DNA of 37,016 bases from an uncultured Collinsella sp. (lineage in GTDB: Bacteria; Actinomycetota; Coriobacteriia; Coriobacteriales; Coriobacteriaceae): positions 1 to 37,016 of the forward strand of contig CAJLVJ010000014.1 in NCBI GenBank assembly GCA_905210085.1, given 5' to 3'. The notes under the pieces were generated by a model. That model was not told the origin of the DNA. It worked only from the letters and a program-made list of their open reading frames with translations, and searched no databases. Position numbers and translations under genes: made by a program. Within the stretch, counting starts at the first letter, position 1, and every line of letters starts with the position of its first letter. Shown in pieces: positions 32,313-37,016 of this stretch.

Positions 32313-32349
32313 CGCAAGACGGAAAGCACATTAAGTGCTTTCCTTTGCG
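32313..32349. other. Isolated long stem-loop in the pnp-rlmD gap
   Basis: A perfect 9-bp stem GGAAAGCAC (32321-32329) with 32335-32343, extended by CGCAA/TTGCG (32313-32317 with 32345-32349). No T run follows. It is separate from the pnp terminator and about 160 bp upstream of rlmD. It could be part of a small RNA or a decayed repeat. The rest of this ~300-bp gap shows only a TACAAT (about 32465) that may be the rlmD -10. Confidence 0.45.
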
Positions 32350-32507
32350 TGCGGAACTCGCGATAAACTTAACCCCCGCACCCCTCGCGCGGCGGGCAAC
32401 CGTCGTTGGACTTATCGCTGACACCAATAAACCGCTTGCATATCGTCTGTTGGCCTGGCACGGTACAATGCTTGTAGCTTTAAATTTATAAATTAGTGGG
32501 GTTATCG

Positions 32508-33956
32508 ATGGCAGAATCTCGTGCGGAGCGTAGGGCTCGTCGTGCTTTGATCGAGGCGGCTGAGGGGTCGGAGGAGAAAAAGGCTCCTAAGAAATCTAAG
32601 TCGTCTCAAGACGCGAAAGGTAAATCGACCAAGAGCAGGGCTAAGGCCAAGCGTCACGGCTCTCGTCGGAGCGAGGACAAAGCATCTCAGACTCGCACCA
32701 AGCGCCCGCATAAAGATCCGGTTTCGTCTGCGCGTAAGGTTGTGGACCCCAAGTCTCCCTGTTCGATCATGAACGCTTGCGGTGGGTGCACGGCGCTCAA
32801 TCGTCCTTATAAAAAGCAACTGGCAGCTAAGCAGGCTGCTATAGAGGAGCTATTTGCCTCGCTTTGCGAGCGTGAGGGCATTGCTGTCGATCCTATTCGT
32901 GGTATGGGTGTCACCTTGGGCGACCCGGGCAAGTATCCTGCGCCGCGTGGTTTTCGTCATAAGGCTGCCACCCCCTTTGCTCCCGGCAAGGAGGGCACTG
33001 TCCGCTGCGGCTTTTTTGAGCGCGGCACGCACAAGATCGTCGCCGTTCCCGAGTGCCCCGTCGAGGCTCCCGGTGCGCGCCAGATCCTTAACGGCATCGC
33101 GCGTGAGGCTGAGCGCCTGCACATTCCCGCCTTTAACGAAGACAAGCATCTCGGTCTGCTTCGCTATGCCGTCGTTCGCTGCGGTTGGCGCACCGACCAG
33201 ATCATGGTCACTCTCGTGACCGCCCAGCGTGACCTGCCGCATGCGCAAGAATTCTTCGAGGCCGTCGCTGCACTCGATCCGCATATCGTCACCGTTGCGC
33301 AGAATATCAACGGTCGCCCCGGCAATGCCATCCTGGGCGAGGAGACCCGCATCGTCTATGGCGCCGAATGCATGCGCGATCAGCTGCTCGGTTGCGAATT
33401 CGACATCTCCCCCACCGCGTTCTACCAGACCAATCCGCAGCAGACCGAGTTGCTCTATCAGCTCGCTATCGACGGCATGGGCCTGCGCCAGGGCGATGTG
33501 CTTATGGATGCCTACTGTGGCAGCGGCACCATCGGTCTTTGCGCAGCTAAAGATGCCCAGAGCAAGGGCATCGGCATCATGCTGCTCGGCGTGGAGCGCA
33601 ACCCGGCGGGCATTGCCGACGCACGTCGCAATGCCGAGCTCAACGGCCTCACCCGCAGTGCTTGGTTTATGGCGGACGATGCCACCGACTACATCCTAGA
33701 TGCCGCCGACAACAACGAGCGCGTCGACGTCCTTTCCATCGACCCGCCGCGCGCCGGCTCCACGCCCGAGTTTCTTGAGGCCGCCTGCGCACTTAAGCCG
33801 CGCCGCATCACCTATATCAGCTGTAATCCCGTCACCCAAGAGCGCGACCTGCACCAGCTCCTCGACGGTGGCTACCGACTGCTCAAGATTACGCCCGTCG
33901 ACATGTTCCCTCATACCGACCACACCGAGACCGTCGCGGTCCTAGAGCGCCGCTAA
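32508..33956 (+). CDS. rlmD: 23S rRNA (uracil-5-)-methyltransferase, RlmD/RumA type
   Basis: A 482-residue SAM-dependent methyltransferase that makes m5U in 23S rRNA. All four [4Fe-4S] cysteines of RumA are present with matching spacing: C85, C91, C94 (CSIMNACGGC) and C183 (PECP). SAM motifs are DAYCGSGTIGL and SIDPPRAG; the catalytic cysteine is in YISCNPVTQERDL. The first ~80 residues are Lys/Arg/Ser-rich and of low complexity, and I see no TRAM domain, which E. coli RumA carries there. The exact position methylated (U1939 or U747) cannot be told from sequence alone; Gram-positive RlmCD modifies both. The ATG at 32508 matches a weak GGGG site. Confidence 0.88.
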   Translation: MAESRAERRARRALIEAAEGSEEKKAPKKSKSSQDAKGKSTKSRAKAKRHGSRRSEDKASQTRTKRPHKDPVSSARKVVDPKSPCSIMNACGGCTALNRPYKKQLAAKQAAIEELFASLCEREGIAVDPIRGMGVTLGDPGKYPAPRGFRHKAATPFAPGKEGTVRCGFFERGTHKIVAVPECPVEAPGARQILNGIAREAERLHIPAFNEDKHLGLLRYAVVRCGWRTDQIMVTLVTAQRDLPHAQEFFEAVAALDPHIVTVAQNINGRPGNAILGEETRIVYGAECMRDQLLGCEFDISPTAFYQTNPQQTELLYQLAIDGMGLRQGDVLMDAYCGSGTIGLCAAKDAQSKGIGIMLLGVERNPAGIADARRNAELNGLTRSAWFMADDATDYILDAADNNERVDVLSIDPPRAGSTPEFLEAACALKPRRITYISCNPVTQERDLHQLLDGGYRLLKITPVDMFPHTDHTETVAVLERR

Positions 33957-33983
33957 CCAGCCCAGGTAGATTTTTGGGACAAG

Positions 33984-34015
33984 AAGGGGGGCGGCCTGTC
34001 TGGACCGCCCTCTTT
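33984..34015. terminator. Terminator between convergent rlmD and the PHP gene
   Basis: An 11-bp stem with G-U pairs (33984-33994 with 34005-34015) ends in TCTTTCGTT on plus and CTTCTTG on minus. It lies between the 3' ends of two convergent genes and may serve both. Confidence 0.65.
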
Positions 34016-34035
34016 CGTTGGGCATATGAGCCTCG

Positions 34036-34857
34036 CTACATCCCCTTGCGCAGGTCGCACACGCCGGCTGCCGCCATCTCGCGCAACAGCGTCTCGCGGT
34101 CGCGCGTCACAATCAGGTCCAGCGGGAAGTGAATCTCATCGAGCAACTTACGAGCGTGATCGAGCTTGCCAATGGCCATACCAATGTGGGCATCGGTCGA
34201 GACACCAATCCCCACGCCCAGCTCGGCGCAGCGCTCGGCGATCTTGCGGCATACGGCCCAATGCTCAGTGTCGACACCGTGTTCAAGACTATGGTTGTTG
34301 ATCTCGATAATCTTGTGCTTGGCCTTAGCTGCCAACAGCACCTCGTCGATATCGAACGGCACGCCCGAACGCCCCGTGTGACCCAGCATGAACACCTTGG
34401 GGTGCTCCAGGGCATTGATATACATCTCGGTCGTCTGGGCCAGCGTCGCGCCTTCAGCAATCTGCGGATTATGCACGCTCGCAACCAAATAATCCAAATT
34501 TCGCGTAACCAAATCGAACAGCGAATGCTGACGGCTGTACGAATCACCGGCAATATCGAGCGTGACAGGAGTGTCCTCGCCAAACAGGCTTCCGTCCAGC
34601 GAAACGATATCGGCCTCGGCACCACGCAGCACCAGCACGCCGCTCCAAATGCGCGGCCAGATATCCTGGTTGATAAAGAATTGGTAACTGCGCAGGTCAT
34701 TGGGGCAAGCCGTAACCATAGAGCTCAGATGGTCGGCAGATCCGAGCACCTGCAGGCCACGCTCTGCCGCCCAGTACACATTCTCCTCAATGGTCGAATA
34801 TGCATGCGCAGAGAATATCGTATGGGTATGAATGTCACAAGAAAGCAGGTAGGGCAT
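34036..34857 (-). CDS. PHP-domain phosphoesterase (YcdX-like)
   Basis: A 273-residue PHP-superfamily metal hydrolase. The metal-binding residues are visible in order: D8-x-H10-x-H12 with H18 (DIHTHTIFSAHA), ADH at about 41-43, GAEADI, ASVHNPQ, LGHTGRSG and STDAH near the end. This trinuclear-metal set matches YcdX-type phosphatases and not the histidinol-phosphate or polymerase PHP branches, though the substrate is unknown. The ATG at 34857 has AAGGAG six bases upstream. It lies 165 bp downstream of an aminotransferase on the same strand; whether the two share a transcript depends on the hairpin between them. Confidence 0.87.
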   Translation of the reverse strand: MPYLLSCDIHTHTIFSAHAYSTIEENVYWAAERGLQVLGSADHLSSMVTACPNDLRSYQFFINQDIWPRIWSGVLVLRGAEADIVSLDGSLFGEDTPVTLDIAGDSYSRQHSLFDLVTRNLDYLVASVHNPQIAEGATLAQTTEMYINALEHPKVFMLGHTGRSGVPFDIDEVLLAAKAKHKIIEINNHSLEHGVDTEHWAVCRKIAERCAELGVGIGVSTDAHIGMAIGKLDHARKLLDEIHFPLDLIVTRDRETLLREMAAAGVCDLRKGM

Positions 34858-34957
34858 CAGGTCTCCTTATCTGGCACGGCCGTCGCTTATATTCATTGTA
34901 CGCATAGCCTTCGATAGTCGTAAAACCGCTCCATCCCAACGACACAACGTCCATGAC

Positions 34958-34989
34958 AACGGGGCTTGGCTTAACACCAAACCCCGTTT
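34958..34989 (-). terminator. Hairpin after the aminotransferase gene, possible terminator
   Basis: AACGGGG (34958-34964) pairs with 34983-34989, and TTGG (34966-34969) with 34977-34980. On the minus strand only a weak TTGT follows, so termination may be partial. It lies about 35 bp past the aminotransferase stop. Confidence 0.4.
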
Positions 34990-35022
34990 CACGTAAAACA
35001 TTGTAAGCAGAGCGCTTTACTT

Positions 35023-36207
35023 TTAACGATACTCGTCCGCCAACTGTTTCCAAGCGGGTAGCGAATTGATAATCGTTTCGTAACTCACGCAATAGCCCAG
35101 GCGGAACCAACCAGGCATGCCAAAGCTGTCCGAGGGCACCGCAAGCAGCTCATACTTCTTTGCGCGCTCACAGAACGCATTCGCATCGGGCTCCAACGCC
35201 TTCACCCACAGGTAGAATGCACCATCCGGCTCAACATAGGTGTAGCCGTACTCCGTCAGTGCGTCGGTAAGCGCGGTGCGGTTGCGCGCATAGGCCTCGA
35301 CATCGCTCGGTTCATTAATGCAGTCGATAATTACACGCTGGAAGAGGGCCGGTGCGCACACGAAGCCCAGCGTTCGGGCGGCACCGGCAACGGCCGGCAT
35401 AAGGCGAGCAGCCTGCGGATTGGTATTGGGGACCAAAATCCAGCCCACGCGTTCGCCCGGTAGCGAAAGGGACTTGGAATACGAGTAGCAGACGATGGTG
35501 TGCTCATAAATCGAGGGCACCCAAGGCACCTCGGCACCGTAGACAATCTCGCGGTACGGCTCATCCGAGATGAGCATAATCGGATTCTCGGGATCGCGCT
35601 GAGCGTTGGCCTCGCGTAGAACATTCGCCAGGCATGTCAACGTGTCGCGCGTGTACACGGCACCCGTGGGGTTATTCGGCGAATCGATAATGACCGCCGC
35701 TGTCTTGTCGGTAATCGCCTTGAGCACGTTACCCACGCTCAGCTGGAAGGTATCTTCATCGGCGAGCGCCTCGACACACGTACAACCGGCTTTCTCAATC
35801 CACACGCGATACTCCGGAAAGTACGGGGCGATAACGATGACCTCGTCACCCGGATTGGTAACGGCGTTGAGCGTGCAGGTGAGCGAGGCCGCCGCACCTA
35901 CCGTCATAAAAACGTCTTTGCCCTCATAGCTCGTGCCAAAGCGGCGGTTGAGCGATTCGGCCACAGCGGCACGACATTGCGGCAGGCCCGGTGCGGGCGT
36001 GTAGCCGTGCAGCTGGTCGCTCGGCAGCTCCAGGGCCTTTTTAATGGATTCGGCCACGGCAGCAGGCGCCGGAACACTCGGGTTGCCCAGCGAGAAATCA
36101 AACACGTTTTCTGCACCGATCTGTGCCTTGCGCTCAAGACCATAGCTAAAGATCTCGCGGATGATGGAGCTTTCCGCACCGCGAGCATACATAGTTTCGT
36201 TGATCAT
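35023..36207 (-). CDS. Pyridoxal phosphate-dependent aminotransferase, class I/II
   Basis: A 394-residue fold-type I aminotransferase. The PLP-contacting residues are present: the aromatic/Gly region TVGAAASLTC, Asn in DSPNNPTGAVY, Asp in ISDEPYREIVY, the Schiff-base lysine in CYSYSKSLSLPGERVGW, and the C-terminal carboxylate-binding arginine in WFRLGYCVS. It resembles the aspartate/aromatic aminotransferase branch (PRK06836-like proteins of anaerobes), but substrate preference cannot be read from the sequence. The ATG at 36207 has AAAGGGG upstream, and TACAAT on the minus strand (36232-36237) is a candidate -10. No biosynthetic genes flank it. Confidence 0.92.
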   Translation of the reverse strand: MINETMYARGAESSIIREIFSYGLERKAQIGAENVFDFSLGNPSVPAPAAVAESIKKALELPSDQLHGYTPAPGLPQCRAAVAESLNRRFGTSYEGKDVFMTVGAAASLTCTLNAVTNPGDEVIVIAPYFPEYRVWIEKAGCTCVEALADEDTFQLSVGNVLKAITDKTAAVIIDSPNNPTGAVYTRDTLTCLANVLREANAQRDPENPIMLISDEPYREIVYGAEVPWVPSIYEHTIVCYSYSKSLSLPGERVGWILVPNTNPQAARLMPAVAGAARTLGFVCAPALFQRVIIDCINEPSDVEAYARNRTALTDALTEYGYTYVEPDGAFYLWVKALEPDANAFCERAKKYELLAVPSDSFGMPGWFRLGYCVSYETIINSLPAWKQLADEYR

Positions 36208-36312
36208 CTGTTCCCCTTTCGCATAGGCGGTATTGTACGCTTTAGTTGAGCAAAGTACCGCAGTAAAGCCAACTGAAATTCATCAATCCGCTATCCGATA
36301 TCCGTCAATGTT

Positions 36313-36340
36313 GATTGGGGACAGACTTAAATGCGTGAAA
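36313..36340 (+). repeat. Half copy of the RAYT-associated REP sequence
   Basis: ATTGGGGACAGACTTA followed by AATGCGTGAAA matches the outer half of the 51-bp repeats at 3767-3817 and 4409-4459. It stops after the first hairpin arm and loop; the second arm and second GGGACAG block are absent. The IS256-family element begins within the next ~30 bases. Confidence 0.7.
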
Positions 36341-36402
36341 AGATCGCGTCGAAAATGTTGGTGTAAGGGTGACACCCTAGCGCCCGTTTAACGAAGAACG
36401 GC

Positions 36403-36456
36403 CTTCGTCCTAGAATCTGAAATCACCACAACAACAGGTTCTAGGAAAGGACGAAG
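36403..36456 (+). promoter_or_regulatory. Inverted repeat covering the transposase ribosome binding site
   Basis: CTTCGTCC (36403-36410) complements GGACGAAG (36449-36456), and CCTAGAA (36409-36415) complements TTCTAGG (36439-36445). The right side contains the purine-rich AGGAAAGGA that must serve as ribosome site. Several insertion sequences hide this site in RNA read in from outside; the same is inferred here. Confidence 0.5.
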
Positions 36457-36462
36457 ACCGCT

Positions 36463-37016
36463 ATGGGAATCTTATCAGACCCGACGCCGGACATGCTCGC
36501 CATGCCCCGTTTCGACGACGGCGCCATCGACATGCAGGAGCTGCTCAGGCGTCTCGCCGAGCAGGTCGTGAACGCCGTGATGGACGCCGAGGCCGACCAG
36601 CTGTGCGGCGGCGGGGCGAACAGCCGGAACGGCTACCGCGAGAGGTCGCTCGCCACCTGCGTCGGCACGCTGACGCTGCGCATCCCCAAGCTGCGCTCCG
36701 ACAGCTTCTTCCCCGAGGACGTGCTCGAGCGCTACCAGCGCGTCGACCGCGCGCTCGTGGCCGCCGTGGCCGAGATGTACGCCACGGGCACGAGCACCCG
36801 CAAGGTGCAGAGGGTGGCCGAGAAGATGGGCGTCTCCAGGCTCTCGAAGGACCAGGTGAGCGCCATCGCCTCGAGCCTGGACGCAGATATCGAGGACCTA
36901 TGCGGAAGGCCGCTCGGCGGCTCGCCGGTGCCCTACGTCTGGCTCGACGCGACCTACGTCAAGTGCCGCCGCGAGGGGCGCGTCGCCTCCACCGCCGTGG
37001 TCACCGCCATCGGCTG
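36463..37016 (+). CDS. IS256-family (mutator-type) transposase, 3' end outside window
   Basis: The frame is open from ATG 36463 to the window edge, 184 codons, about the first half of a normal ~400-residue transposase. The N-terminal region MQELLRRLAEQVVNAVMDAE and NGYRERS are typical of the family. A Cys or zinc-like feature is not obvious. The first catalytic aspartate of the DDE triad is D162 in VWLDATYVKCR; the other two residues lie beyond the window. No stop codon or frameshift interrupts the visible part, so the element may be active. AAAGGA lies 11 bases before the start. Confidence 0.9.
   Translation, partial: MGILSDPTPDMLAMPRFDDGAIDMQELLRRLAEQVVNAVMDAEADQLCGGGANSRNGYRERSLATCVGTLTLRIPKLRSDSFFPEDVLERYQRVDRALVAAVAEMYATGTSTRKVQRVAEKMGVSRLSKDQVSAIASSLDADIEDLCGRPLGGSPVPYVWLDATYVKCRREGRVASTAVVTAIG

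Larger units (their letters stand above)
36341..37016 (+). mobile_element. IS256-family insertion sequence, left part (cut by window edge)
   Basis: The left boundary is uncertain within about 36341-36366. Near it is a 13-bp palindrome AGGGTGACACCCT (36366-36378), possibly part of the terminal inverted repeat. The transposase starts at 36463 and runs off the window, so the right end cannot be seen. The very GC-rich, strictly biased codons of the transposase differ little from its host genes. Confidence 0.75.

Noticed and set aside
34835..35110. A 91-codon minus-strand frame overlapping the 3' end of the aminotransferase and the PHP start.
   Set aside because: It begins inside the aminotransferase in another frame, shows no family features and no ribosome site; the gap itself holds a hairpin.

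Overview
The window looks like a piece of core chromosome from a high-GC anaerobic actinobacterium. I would place it in the Coriobacteriia, probably Collinsella or a close relative. This rests on the actinobacterial-type integration host factor gene next to gmk and rpoZ, the fermentative bifunctional AdhE, strong G/C preference at third codon positions, many GTG (and one TTG) starts, and a PyrR-led pyrimidine operon with a class 1B dihydroorotate dehydrogenase (PyrD plus PyrK). The placement is inference from gene content; no 16S gene is present.

Layout. 1-3613 (minus strand): a small APH-fold phosphotransferase and adhE. 3767-4459: a decayed REP-associated (IS200/IS605-like) transposase relic bounded by 51-bp near-perfect inverted repeats. 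4563-4751 (minus): rpmB with its own promoter and terminator. 5041-10526 (plus): an attenuator-like leader and pyrR-pyrB-pyrC, a hairpin, then pyrK-pyrD-pyrF, covering de novo UMP synthesis except carAB and pyrE. 10767-13177: mihF-gmk-rpoZ-thiI. 13392-16402: comEA-comEC (DNA uptake). 16481-17443: holA. 17577-17843: rpsT. 17940-22034: lepA-dusB-hemW. 22093-29394: a membrane-anchored DnaJ-like protein, a full DnaJ, mtaB, phoH, ybeY, dgkA, era, recO. 29533-32209: rpsO and pnp. 32508-33956: an RlmD/RumA-type rRNA methyltransferase. 34036-36207 (minus): a PHP phosphoesterase and an aminotransferase. From about 36341 to the right edge: the left end of an IS256-family element with a transposase cut off by the window.

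Most genes are housekeeping and tightly packed, with overlapping or abutting starts: pyrimidine synthesis, tRNA/rRNA modification and ribosome maturation (thiI, dusB, mtaB, ybeY, era, lepA, rlmD), RNA decay (pnp, ybeY), replication and recombination (holA, recO, mihF), competence, and chaperones. I see no CRISPR array, tRNA, rRNA gene, prophage or defence island, and I do not see a complete undescribed system. The observations most worth a second look are: a DnaJ-like protein whose C-terminal substrate/dimer domain is replaced by membrane segments, next to a normal DnaJ; a perfect 10-bp hairpin that spans the era stop codon and ends one base before an SD-less recO start; a pyr leader with three competing pairings; a pyrF-mihF spacer in which one arm can pair with two downstream partners; and REP-like repeats of one family at both the RAYT relic and the IS256 insertion.
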